In this document: in pieces, positions 1 through 5,950 of the stretch | Layout: every line of letters begins with the position of its first letter | How positions within the stretch are numbered: position 1 is the stretch's first letter | Translations under genes and position numbers: made by a program | Source of the DNA: Clostridiales bacterium | GTDB taxonomy: Bacteria; Bacillota; Clostridia; Christensenellales; CAG-138 | DNA: 8,491 bases | Assembly (NCBI GenBank): GCA_012511925.1 | Contig: JAAZFD010000163.1 | Span: forward strand, 1-8,491 | Reading direction: 5' to 3' | Notes under the pieces: model-generated | Told to the model about the DNA's origin: nothing | Seen by the model: only the letters and a program-made list of their open reading frames with translations | The model's database searches: none

Positions 1-636
1 AAAGCAGCTAAAGTTCCTGTTGCTGCACCATCTGCAAATATTTCCGGTACTCCAAGCCCTACAAAGGCAGAGCATGTTTATAGCGATATGAACGGGAAAA
101 TAGATGCGATACTTGACGGCGGCGAATGTAAGCTGGGTATTGAATCTACGGTGTTGTCCTTGATTGGCTCGCCTACCATATTGCGACCAGGTGCGATAAC
201 TCCTGAAATGATTGCGCAGGTTATAGGCGAGGTGCAGTTGTCAAAAAGCATATTGAATCCATTGGGAAGCGGCGAGGAAGTGCAATCTCCCGGTATGAAG
301 TACAAACATTATTCGCCTGATGCACAGGTGTATGCGGTTTATGGAAGCGAAGACGAGATTGCAAAGAAGATTGTAACTCACTATGATAATTGGACTAATG
401 CAGATAAAAGGTGCCTAATACTTGCCAGCGAGGAAAACAAAGCTTTGTATGGCAAGCGAAATCAAATTGTGCTGGGTAGTCGAAGTAAACCAGAGGAGTT
501 CTGTCAGAAGCTGTTTTCCGCATTACGGGCTTGTGAAGGCTGCGACATCGTGCTTTGCGAAGCATTGAGCGAGCACGGCGCAGGGTTGGCATTTATGAAT
601 AGATTGCTTAGAGCAAGCGGTTTTAAGACGTTATAG
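1..636 (+). CDS. tsaC: L-threonylcarbamoyladenylate synthase, Sua5/YwlC type (5' truncated by window)
   Basis: The frame is open from base 1 to a TAG at 634-636, giving about 211 C-terminal residues; the start lies to the left of the window. The family makes threonylcarbamoyl-AMP from threonine, bicarbonate and ATP, the first step of t6A37 modification of ANN-decoding tRNAs in the cytoplasm. Visible YrdC-domain signatures are APSANISG followed by PSPT near the left edge, GIESTVL, and ILRPGAIT. After these comes SPGMKYKHYSP, the hallmark linker into the extra C-terminal Sua5 domain, which continues to the stop. That makes it the long Sua5/YwlC form (usually about 330-350 residues) rather than the short E. 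coli TsaC form. An ATG at 88 lies inside the conserved core and is not the start. It converges on the amidase gene across 81 bp. The family call is very secure; the choice between the symbols tsaC, ywlC and sua5 is convention. Confidence 0.96.
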   Translation, partial: KAAKVPVAAPSANISGTPSPTKAEHVYSDMNGKIDAILDGGECKLGIESTVLSLIGSPTILRPGAITPEMIAQVIGEVQLSKSILNPLGSGEEVQSPGMKYKHYSPDAQVYAVYGSEDEIAKKIVTHYDNWTNADKRCLILASEENKALYGKRNQIVLGSRSKPEEFCQKLFSALRACEGCDIVLCEALSEHGAGLAFMNRLLRASGFKTL

Positions 637-717
637 AATACGAACGAGAACCGCAAAACACGCAAATGAATTCCCAACGCAAACTACTAAGCTCTAAGTT
701 CTAATCCCTATTCCAAA
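637..717. other. Short convergent intergenic gap
   Basis: This 81-bp gap separates the synthase gene (+) from the amidase gene (-). I see no convincing intrinsic terminator for either strand: the only dyad, GCGGTT at 617-622 with AACCGC at 649-654, has a long loop, begins inside the coding region and lacks a T-run. Confidence 0.5.
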
Positions 718-1467
718 CTAACTCATAGGCTCTAATGGCTTAATGCTATATAGGTACTGCAAAATGCCCGTTGCAATTCCCTTTGCTAACTTTTCTTGAT
801 AAGAGGGGTCGCACAATTTTTTCTCGTCAGATGAGTTCGACAAAAAGCCACATTCAACAATTATTGCAGGTGCATAGCTTTCACGCACTATTAAGTAATC
901 GCCAGGGTTTGAACGGCGCACAGGGTGGTCTATCTCCTCACAAAGCGTTCTAATTACAAAGTTGGCTAACGCTCCGCCCCTCTCCTCACAGCCTTTCATG
1001 TAAAAAACCATGGGACCCGAAATGCTTCTATCTCTGAATTTGTTCATGTGAATGCTTATTACTGCACTGCAATTATCGTTTTGAATTAGCGTTTTACGAA
1101 TTGCCATGTCCTGTTTTTTTGTTTTGGCAAGTGCGTTTCCATCGCTTCTGGTCATGATTACTTCTACATTGTTAGCTTCAAGCTCGGCTTTTACTAGTAG
1201 GGTTACGGCTAAGTTTATTTCGTCCTCACCAATGCCTGAGTCTATGCCTATTGCGCCCCTATCAAAGCCGCCATGCCCTGCATCTAAAATCACGCATGCA
1301 AGGGGTGATTGGGGTACGGGTTCGGGTTCGTTGCTCGGTATGGGTTCTGGGTAGTCGTTATGCTTTGAAATGATGAGCATAATAACGCAGAACAAAACTA
1401 CAACGAAAGCTCCGATAATTCTATAAAGGGTTGTTTTTTTGATACATTTTACTTTACAGGTACGCAT
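718..1467 (-). CDS. cwlD: Membrane-anchored N-acetylmuramoyl-L-alanine amidase, CwlD-like
   Basis: A 249-residue zinc amidase of the Amidase_3 family, which cleaves the bond between N-acetylmuramic acid and L-alanine in peptidoglycan. Residues 1-14 are basic, about 15-33 form one membrane segment or uncleaved signal anchor, and 39-55 form a proline/glutamate-rich linker. The catalytic domain runs from about 57 to 240. The expected zinc ligands and catalytic residues are visible: H65 in DAGHGG, E81 in GEDEINL, H140 in SIHMN and E205 in VECGFLSN. A C-terminal YQEKLAKGI..GILQYL segment is also typical. Length, single domain and anchor match CwlD, which in spore formers strips peptides for cortex muramic-lactam formation; a vegetative amidase role is possible. 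The start is ATG at 1465-1467 with GGAGG (complement of 1472-1476) only about 4 nt upstream. It is transcribed divergently from the FHA-SEDS-PBP operon, so the neighbourhood is devoted to peptidoglycan. The family is certain; the cwlD orthology is likely but not proven. Confidence 0.9.
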   Translation of the reverse strand: MRTCKVKCIKKTTLYRIIGAFVVVLFCVIMLIISKHNDYPEPIPSNEPEPVPQSPLACVILDAGHGGFDRGAIGIDSGIGEDEINLAVTLLVKAELEANNVEVIMTRSDGNALAKTKKQDMAIRKTLIQNDNCSAVISIHMNKFRDRSISGPMVFYMKGCEERGGALANFVIRTLCEEIDHPVRRSNPGDYLIVRESYAPAIIVECGFLSNSSDEKKLCDPSYQEKLAKGIATGILQYLYSIKPLEPMS

Positions 1468-1515
1468 AATCCCTCCAAACGGCTTGGTAATTATCTATAT
1501 GAAGAAATCAGCGTA

Positions 1516-1544
1516 ATTATATCTTTTTTTGCAAACTTTATCGA
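1516..1544 (-). promoter_or_regulatory. Candidate sigma-A promoter for the amidase gene
   Basis: Read on the - strand, a perfect TATAAT (complement of 1516-1521) lies 17 bp from TCGATA (complement of 1539-1544; 4 of 6 matches to TTGACA). Initiation would fall near 1509, leaving a leader of about 42 nt that includes the GGAGG site. The match looks vegetative rather than sporulation-specific, which is a mild argument against a purely forespore-expressed CwlD. Confidence 0.55.
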
Positions 1545-1567
1545 AAGCATTAATAATTCAAAAAAAG

Positions 1568-1576
1568 TGTTATAAT
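1568..1576 (+). promoter_or_regulatory. Candidate extended -10 promoter for the FHA-SEDS-PBP operon
   Basis: TGTTATAAT is a perfect extended -10 element (TG at 1568-1569, TATAAT at 1571-1576). The -35 position at 17-bp spacing (1548-1553, CATTAA) is poor, as is tolerated by extended -10 promoters. The predicted start near 1583 would place the GGAGG at 1584-1588 almost at the 5' end of the mRNA, with a leader of only about 11 nt. Confidence 0.55.
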
Positions 1577-1593
1577 GGGAAACGGAGGAACAA

Positions 1594-2121
1594 ATGGAAC
1601 AGGCATACACAATTGCAGCAACTATTATGCGATATGTTTTTGTCATCCTAATGGCGTACATACTCATTAGGCTTGTTATCATTTCGATTCGAGAGTGGAA
1701 TACGCATAGGTTCTGGGAAAAGCAGCTTGGTCAAAAGGTTTTTGTGCAGTTAGACATAATCGAGCCGCCGTCAAAGCGTGGCACGATTTACGAGATTGGT
1801 CATAAAACGACCGTTGGCAGGGGTAGAACTTGCGATATTCAGCTAAAATCACGCTCGATAGCACTTAAGCACGCAGTTTTTTTCAAAAAAGATACCATGT
1901 ATATTTCGGCTTATGAACCTGAAAGGTTTCAAATATTTGTGAACGATAGCCCCATAGGCAGGCAGGATGCAAGGCTGTTGGACGAGGACATTATAAAGAT
2001 TGGTCGAGTTAGCTTTAGAATTAGTATAAACAAGGATGATGACATAATCGACGAGGATTTATTTGACGATAACGAGTTTTTAGAATACGGTGCGGAGGAA
2101 ATAGATGAAGACATTGAATGA
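1594..2121 (+). CDS. Membrane-anchored FHA-domain protein, first gene of a cell-wall operon
   Basis: A 175-residue protein. Residues about 11-32 form one hydrophobic membrane segment, followed by a short basic region and a cytoplasmic FHA domain (about 64-145). The fold signature is clear in TTVGRGRTCDIQL (G75, R76) and in LKHAVFF (H93). FHA domains normally bind phosphothreonine peptides, but here the usual SxxH serine is alanine (A90) and the usual NG turn after it is not evident, so phosphopeptide binding may be weak or lost. Residues 148-175 form a very acidic tail with 16 Asp/Glu in 28. The start is ATG 1594 with GGAGG at 1584-1588 and 5-nt spacing. The gene overlaps the downstream SEDS gene by 17 bp, implying translational coupling. 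FHA proteins linked to SEDS and PBP genes are known in Actinobacteria and Clostridia, so a role as an accessory or regulator of the peptidoglycan synthase is inferred. No matching Ser/Thr kinase gene is in the window. Confidence 0.88.
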   Translation: MEQAYTIAATIMRYVFVILMAYILIRLVIISIREWNTHRFWEKQLGQKVFVQLDIIEPPSKRGTIYEIGHKTTVGRGRTCDIQLKSRSIALKHAVFFKKDTMYISAYEPERFQIFVNDSPIGRQDARLLDEDIIKIGRVSFRISINKDDDIIDEDLFDDNEFLEYGAEEIDEDIE

Positions 2122-3355
2122 AATCAAAATGGGCTTCAGCGCAAACAGATTGCTTATCATAATAATTCTGTTTATTATGCTTGGCTTTTGCTTGCTTTCG
2201 TTTTCTCAAGGAAGGATGGACGCAGAACCCTTTGTATTTGGAAGCATAGTGTCTGCACTGTTTATTGTCGTATATTTGCTAATGCTTGCGATGTTCAAGG
2301 AATTCGATAGACCATTGTTTTTAACAACCATATTTTTGTTGGGTTTGGGGCTGTTGATTCAGTTTCGAATGAGTCCTAAAAACGCAAAAAGTCAGCTATT
2401 TATGCTTGGAATAGGCGTTGTGCTGATGTTTTTGTGTATGGGAACGGTTAAGTTTAATAGTTCTATGCGAAAGCTAACCATTCCTATTATTATTGGAAGT
2501 CTTGCAATTATGGCGGCATTGCTTGTAATAGGAAAGGAAAGCGGTGGTGCAAAGAACTGGATTATTATAGGCGGCAGAAGCTTTCAGCCCAGCGAATTTG
2601 TAAAAATTGCAACCGCTTTCGTGTTGGCGCATTATTTAGATACGAGAACAAAACTGCTAAAGCTAATAGTGCCTTTGTCATTCGCTATAATCATAGTTTT
2701 TTTGTTGGTTGTTGAAAAGGACTTGGGTGCAGCAATGCTAATAGCCCTTACCTGCTTAATCATGTATTTTGCGGCAACAGGCAACTTAGGCGTAACCCTT
2801 GCAGGGCTTGGAATGGGGGCATTGGGGGCGATTTTAAGCTATAGATTTTTCGACCATGTGAAGCTGAGGGTTGAGGTTTGGCAAAATCCTTGGATAACCT
2901 ACGACAGTAGCGGCTATCAAATTGTGCAGGGGCTTATGGCGATTGCGAGTGGAGGATTATTCGGCTCGGGTCTTGGCTTGGGAAGCGCAAAGGTTATTCC
3001 TGCGTACCATACCGACTACATCTTTGCGGTGATTTGCGAAGAGTTTGGCATTATCGCAGGGGTTCTGTTGATTGCATTCTATGTTGTATTTATAATTCGT
3101 GGCTTAATAATAGCCTTAAATGCGAGAAACCGCTTTTTGATGCTTTTTGCGCTTGGTTGCACAACACTAATAACGCTGCAGAGCTTCATAATAATCGGCG
3201 GAGTAATAAAGCTGATTCCGCTAACAGGGATAACATTGCCTTTTATAAGCTTTGGTGGAAGCTCTATGATTGCAAGCATGATTAGTTTCGGATTTTTGCA
3301 AGGAATTGCAGCGGACTCCAAAAAGTACAGAGCAGAAGCGGAGGGAAGCACATGA
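2105..3355 (+). CDS. SEDS peptidoglycan glycosyltransferase (FtsW/RodA/SpoVE family)
   Basis: A 416-residue polytopic membrane protein with roughly ten hydrophobic segments. SEDS proteins polymerise lipid II into glycan strands with a partner class B PBP. Family signatures in order are GAKNWI and QPSEFVKIA (about 148-168), EKDLGAAM (204-211), the extracytoplasmic loop SSGYQIVQGLMAIASGGLFGSG (split here as SSGYQIVQG at 268-276 and GLFGSGLGLG at 284-293), YHTDYIFA (301-308) with the invariant acidic EE at 312-313, and PLTGITLPFISFGGSS (372-387). The conserved loop-4 aspartate needed for polymerisation is present in the YHTDYIFA motif. The start is ATG 2105 with GGAGG at 2094-2098 and 6-nt spacing, inside the end of the FHA gene. 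The last base pairs overlap the PBP start as ATGA. The sequence does not distinguish division (FtsW), elongation (RodA) and sporulation (SpoVE) roles; the FHA-SEDS-PbpA order resembles the actinobacterial rodA-pbpA cluster. Confidence 0.96.
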   Translation: MKTLNEIKMGFSANRLLIIIILFIMLGFCLLSFSQGRMDAEPFVFGSIVSALFIVVYLLMLAMFKEFDRPLFLTTIFLLGLGLLIQFRMSPKNAKSQLFMLGIGVVLMFLCMGTVKFNSSMRKLTIPIIIGSLAIMAALLVIGKESGGAKNWIIIGGRSFQPSEFVKIATAFVLAHYLDTRTKLLKLIVPLSFAIIIVFLLVVEKDLGAAMLIALTCLIMYFAATGNLGVTLAGLGMGALGAILSYRFFDHVKLRVEVWQNPWITYDSSGYQIVQGLMAIASGGLFGSGLGLGSAKVIPAYHTDYIFAVICEEFGIIAGVLLIAFYVVFIIRGLIIALNARNRFLMLFALGCTTLITLQSFIIIGGVIKLIPLTGITLPFISFGGSSMIASMISFGFLQGIAADSKKYRAEAEGST

Positions 3356-4821
3356 ACACAAGAAATCTGATAAAAACATTACTCGCACTATTTTTGTGTA
3401 TGTTTATCATTTTAAGCTCGTACTTGGTTTATATTGTGGGGAAGAATGGCTCTCGTTGGTTTTCAAGCCCATACAACATTAGGATTCGCACGCAAAAAAG
3501 CAATGTGGTGGCAGGCAGTATTTTGGACAGGAACGGAATTGTGCTGGCGTATAGCGATGCGGATAATATGCGGCAATATAATTCGGATAGAAGTTTAAGA
3601 CTTTCGGTTGCGCATATTGTAGGGGATAATTTCGGGCAGACATTGGGGGCTGAAGCACTCTATGCTAAGCATCTTTTAGGCTTTGATAAGGATGTTTTTG
3701 AAATGATAAAGAATGCAGACAGCAGTAAATCTCCCATGGGTAACGATTGCGTTTTGACTATTGATGCGGAACTTTGCAAATATGCCTACAATCAGTTAGA
3801 CGGCAGAGACGGCGCAATTATTGTTATGAACTACAAGACAGGAGAAATCCTTGTTTCCACATCTTCACCTAATTTCGACCCCAAAAAAGTTGAAAAGTAT
3901 ATAGCCAAGGAGCTTGAGCTGCAAGACGGTGCTATGATAAACCGCACTACCTCGGGGCAGTATGTTCCAGGCTCTGTATTTAAGATTGTAACAACCGTTG
4001 CGGCATTGCGCTACATAAGGGGCGTTGAAAATATGGAATTTGAATGCACAGGCGAGCTTTTGTTTGATAAGAAGTCGGGTAAGCTGTTGGGCAATTCAAA
4101 AGAAATCGACAAAGACGATTTGACAGAGGAATACTTAACCTTAATCGATTTTCAAGGCGAGGAGCATGGCACAGTAACGCTAAAGGAAGCTTTTGTTAAG
4201 TCATGCAACAGCACGTTTGCGAAATTAGCATTGGTAATAGGCTCAAAAAATCTATACAAAACCGCTAAGGATTTAGGCATAGGCAGGGAGTTTTTGTTTT
4301 CGGATATAATTGCGTATTCCGGCTCGTACACAGAAAGTAATCGTGATTACAACCTTGCATGGTCGGGCGTTGGGCAGTACAAGGACATAGTAACACCGAT
4401 TTCTATGTGCCTGCTTACCGGTGCTATTGCAAATGGCGGTGTTGTAATGGAGCCACGCTTGCTAAAGTTTGTTAAAACCCACGAGGGCGGAATTACTTAT
4501 AGTGCAACGCAAAAGCCAAGTTTCACCGCATTATCAAAAAGCGAGGCGAGTTTACTGCAAGAATATATGCTTGAGGCGGTGAAAGACGGCACAGGCAGGA
4601 GAGCGGCAATAGACGGCTACAATGTGGGAGGAAAAACAGGCACAGCAGAGGTTACATTAAACGGCAAAAACAAATCTCACGCTTGGTTTTGCAGTTTTTT
4701 AGATTCGGAGGAATATCCCTTTTCAATTACCGTTGTGGTAGAGCTTGGCGGCAGTGGCGGCTCGGTAGCGGCTCCCATTGCTAGAAATATTTTTAAAAAG
4801 ATAATTAGTTCGCAGGAGTAG
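3352..4821 (+). CDS. Class B penicillin-binding protein, transpeptidase (PbpA/FtsI type)
   Basis: A 489-residue D,D-transpeptidase that crosslinks peptidoglycan outside the membrane. Residues about 7-29 form the single N-terminal anchor. A short pedestal/dimerisation region follows, marked by VVAGSILDRNG (52-62) and the AHIVGD motif (87-92). The transpeptidase domain runs from about 130 to 485. All three active-site motifs are intact: SVFK with nucleophile S208 and K211, SCN (284-286) and KTG (428-430) in GGKTGTAE. The compact length and pedestal match the PbpA-like group of roughly 490 residues rather than the larger 650-750 residue FtsI/PBP2 forms. The ATG at 3352 overlaps the SEDS stop by 4 bp (ATGA), with GGAGGG at 3340-3345 giving 6-7 nt spacing. 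The pairing with the upstream SEDS protein implies a cognate synthase complex. No strong intrinsic terminator follows. The end of this gene is partly duplicated 192 bp downstream. Confidence 0.96.
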   Translation: MNTRNLIKTLLALFLCMFIILSSYLVYIVGKNGSRWFSSPYNIRIRTQKSNVVAGSILDRNGIVLAYSDADNMRQYNSDRSLRLSVAHIVGDNFGQTLGAEALYAKHLLGFDKDVFEMIKNADSSKSPMGNDCVLTIDAELCKYAYNQLDGRDGAIIVMNYKTGEILVSTSSPNFDPKKVEKYIAKELELQDGAMINRTTSGQYVPGSVFKIVTTVAALRYIRGVENMEFECTGELLFDKKSGKLLGNSKEIDKDDLTEEYLTLIDFQGEEHGTVTLKEAFVKSCNSTFAKLALVIGSKNLYKTAKDLGIGREFLFSDIIAYSGSYTESNRDYNLAWSGVGQYKDIVTPISMCLLTGAIANGGVVMEPRLLKFVKTHEGGITYSATQKPSFTALSKSEASLLQEYMLEAVKDGTGRRAAIDGYNVGGKTGTAEVTLNGKNKSHAWFCSFLDSEEYPFSITVVVELGGSGGSVAAPIARNIFKKIISSQE

Positions 4822-4822
4822 C
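4803..4822 (+). repeat. Direct repeat, copy 1: native 3' end of the PBP gene
   Basis: This segment, AATTAGTTCGCAGGAGTAGC, covers the last PBP codons and the stop. It recurs at 4995-5014 with 18 of 20 matches, including 15 identical bases in a row. Weaker similarity continues leftward (AGAAA.ATTT) and rightward (AATG). Confidence 0.75.
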
Positions 4823-4994
4823 GGGAATGAAATAAACGAAACGCTATTTTGTTTGACAACGGACGAACCTATTTCTCCTTGTGGACACTTTTGCGCCACT
4901 CTGGGCGAGCTTTCATCTCATCTTGCCTTTTGACCGTAACAACCGTTTTAACATAGAATGACAACTCCTATTTCAGAGAAAATATTTAGCCGGC

Positions 4995-5014
4995 AATTAG
5001 TTCGCAGGAATGGC
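4995..5014 (+). repeat. Direct repeat, copy 2: decayed duplicate of the PBP gene 3' end
   Basis: AATTAGTTCGCAGGAATGGC matches the native PBP gene end at 4803-4822 with two transitions, one of which turns the stop codon TAG into TGG. It lies 192 bp downstream of the original. A preceding AGAAAATATTT resembles the AGAAATATTTT before the native end, so the duplicated tract was originally longer, about 45 bp. Confidence 0.7.
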
Positions 5015-5114
5015 AAAAATGTTCCCAAAGCCTTTTAACTTGGCGTTTTTACGGGGCTAATAAACACATTCTCTCTAATTTCTATAATAATTTTGCTTTT
5101 ATTTTTAATAATGC

Positions 5115-5143
5115 TTTCAATCGTAAAGAAGATATGATATAAT
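5115..5143 (+). promoter_or_regulatory. Candidate promoter for the two-component operon
   Basis: TATAAT at 5138-5143 is preceded by TGA at 5135-5137, making an extended -10. TTTCAA at 5115-5120 is a partial -35 at exactly 17 bp. Initiation near 5150 gives a leader of about 45 nt that contains the inverted repeat at 5155-5177 and the GGAGG at 5185-5189. Confidence 0.65.
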
Positions 5144-5154
5144 AATGATAGGTT

Positions 5155-5177
5155 GGTAAACTTTAATTAAGTTTCCC
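5155..5177. promoter_or_regulatory. Inverted repeat in the regulator leader, candidate operator or leader hairpin
   Basis: AAACTT (5158-5163) and AAGTTT (5169-5174) are perfect arms around TAATT. After one mismatch the symmetry resumes as GG (5155-5156) and CC (5176-5177). It sits between the predicted transcription start and the ribosome binding site, a suitable place for autoregulation by protein or RNA folding. Function is inferred from position and symmetry only. Confidence 0.4.
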
Positions 5178-5194
5178 TATAAATGGAGGTATTT

Positions 5195-5878
5195 ATGAAT
5201 CAGGTAAAAATATTGATAGCCGACGACGACCCAGTGGTACACGAGTCTTTAGGCATCTACCTAAAAGCAGAGGGCTATATCCCTATCGATGTTTATGACG
5301 GTATGGCTGCACTCGAAAACGCAACTTCAGACATTTCGTTATGCGTACTCGATATTATGATGCCTCAGCTTTCGGGTATTGATGTATGCAAGGAAATCAG
5401 AAAAACATCTCATGTGCCTATTATCATGCTTACAGCAAAGGGTGAAGAGATTGACCGTATTATCGGCTTAGAATTGGGCGCAGACGACTATATCGTAAAG
5501 CCCTTCAGCCCGAGAGAGGTTGTTGCTCGCATAAAAACTGTACTTCGTCGCTCGGTAGAGCATGAGGTCTCTTCATCACGCACAGTTAGCATTGGTGGCT
5601 TGCAGATTGACATCAGCAGATATTCCGTTACAATGATGGGAACACCAATAATATGCACTCCTAAAGAGTTAGAGAGTCTTCACATGTTGGCTTCGAATCC
5701 GGGTCAAGTGTTTTCGAGGGAGCAACTACTAACTCGTATATGGGGATATGAGTTTGCAGGCGAAACGAGAACTGTCGATACTCATATTAAGCGTATTCGC
5801 TCAAAAATCGAGCATCCCGACTTCAAGTGGGGAATCAAAACGATTTACGGCGTAGGGTATAAATTCGAGCAGTTTTGA
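5195..5878 (+). CDS. OmpR/PhoB-family response regulator
   Basis: A 227-residue cytoplasmic DNA-binding regulator, counted from ATG 5195. GGAGG at 5185-5189 with 5-nt spacing decides this start; the in-frame ATG at 5183 overlaps the ribosome binding site itself. The receiver domain (about 4-116) has the acidic pocket D10/D11, phospho-acceptor D53 in VLDIMMP, T80 in IIMLTA and K102 in VKPF, all intact. The winged-helix domain (about 130-226) shows the family pattern TPKELESLHMLASNPG, FSREQLL..IWGY and RTVDTHIKRIRSKI, ending in IKTIYGVGYKF. It lies upstream of a sensor kinase and is presumably phosphorylated by it. Resemblance is to the PhoP/WalR/VanR group, but the regulon cannot be told from sequence. 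A location behind peptidoglycan genes makes an envelope role plausible only as inference. Confidence 0.96.
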   Translation: MNQVKILIADDDPVVHESLGIYLKAEGYIPIDVYDGMAALENATSDISLCVLDIMMPQLSGIDVCKEIRKTSHVPIIMLTAKGEEIDRIIGLELGADDYIVKPFSPREVVARIKTVLRRSVEHEVSSSRTVSIGGLQIDISRYSVTMMGTPIICTPKELESLHMLASNPGQVFSREQLLTRIWGYEFAGETRTVDTHIKRIRSKIEHPDFKWGIKTIYGVGYKFEQF

Positions 5879-5898
5879 TTTGACTACCTGCCTTTTTC

Positions 5899-5928
5899 CA
5901 ACGCTGCGAGAGAAATCTTGCGGCGTTG
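5899..5928 (+). promoter_or_regulatory. Stem-loop between regulator and kinase genes
   Basis: Bases 5899-5910 pair with 5917-5928 as a 12-bp RNA stem with two G-U pairs and a six-base loop (AGAAAT). It fills the 72-bp gap between the two genes. No T-run follows, so it is not a standard intrinsic terminator; an mRNA-processing or partial-attenuation element setting the regulator-to-kinase ratio is a possible role. Confidence 0.55.
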
Positions 5929-5950
5929 AAATTGTGTTCGGAGATTTGTA

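Larger units (their letters stand above)
4822..5194. other. Gene-free stretch between PBP operon and two-component operon
   Basis: These 373 bp hold no credible gene. From left to right I see a weak AT-rich dyad near 4836-4855 (AAACGAAA with TTTTGTTT), which could be a poor terminator; the decayed second copy of the PBP gene tail at 4995-5014; an AT-rich segment; the regulator promoter (5115-5143); and an inverted repeat (5155-5177) just before the ribosome binding site. A 26-codon ATG frame at 4958-5038 has no ribosome binding site and is not called. Confidence 0.6.

Noticed and set aside
617..654. Inverted repeat GCGGTT/AACCGC as a terminator of the Sua5 gene
   Set aside because: The stem is short, the loop is over 20 bases, the left arm is in coding sequence and there is no T-run.
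771..1354. Open frames on the + strand inside the amidase gene
   Set aside because: They are antisense to a gene with complete catalytic motifs and show no domain or ribosome binding site.
4853..4858. TTGACA as a -35 box for a transcript in the gene-free stretch
   Set aside because: No -10-like hexamer occurs 15-19 bp downstream.
4818..4994. A 177-bp insertion element flanked by 15-bp target duplications
   Set aside because: Similarity extends beyond the 15 bp on both sides and the ends have no terminal inverted repeats, so a plain duplication fits as well; kept only as an alternative in the findings.
4958..5038. A 26-codon ATG frame covering the decayed PBP-tail copy
   Set aside because: It has no ribosome binding site, no recognisable domain, and lies in a duplicated, drifting segment; chance is the simplest explanation.
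5083..5088. Second TATAAT upstream of the response regulator
   Set aside because: It has no acceptable -35 or TG extension; the site at 5138-5143 has both an extended -10 and a partial -35 at 17 bp.
5183..5194. Earlier in-frame ATG for the response regulator
   Set aside because: This ATG overlaps the GGAGG that is ideally spaced for ATG 5195, and the added residues precede the normal start of the receiver fold.
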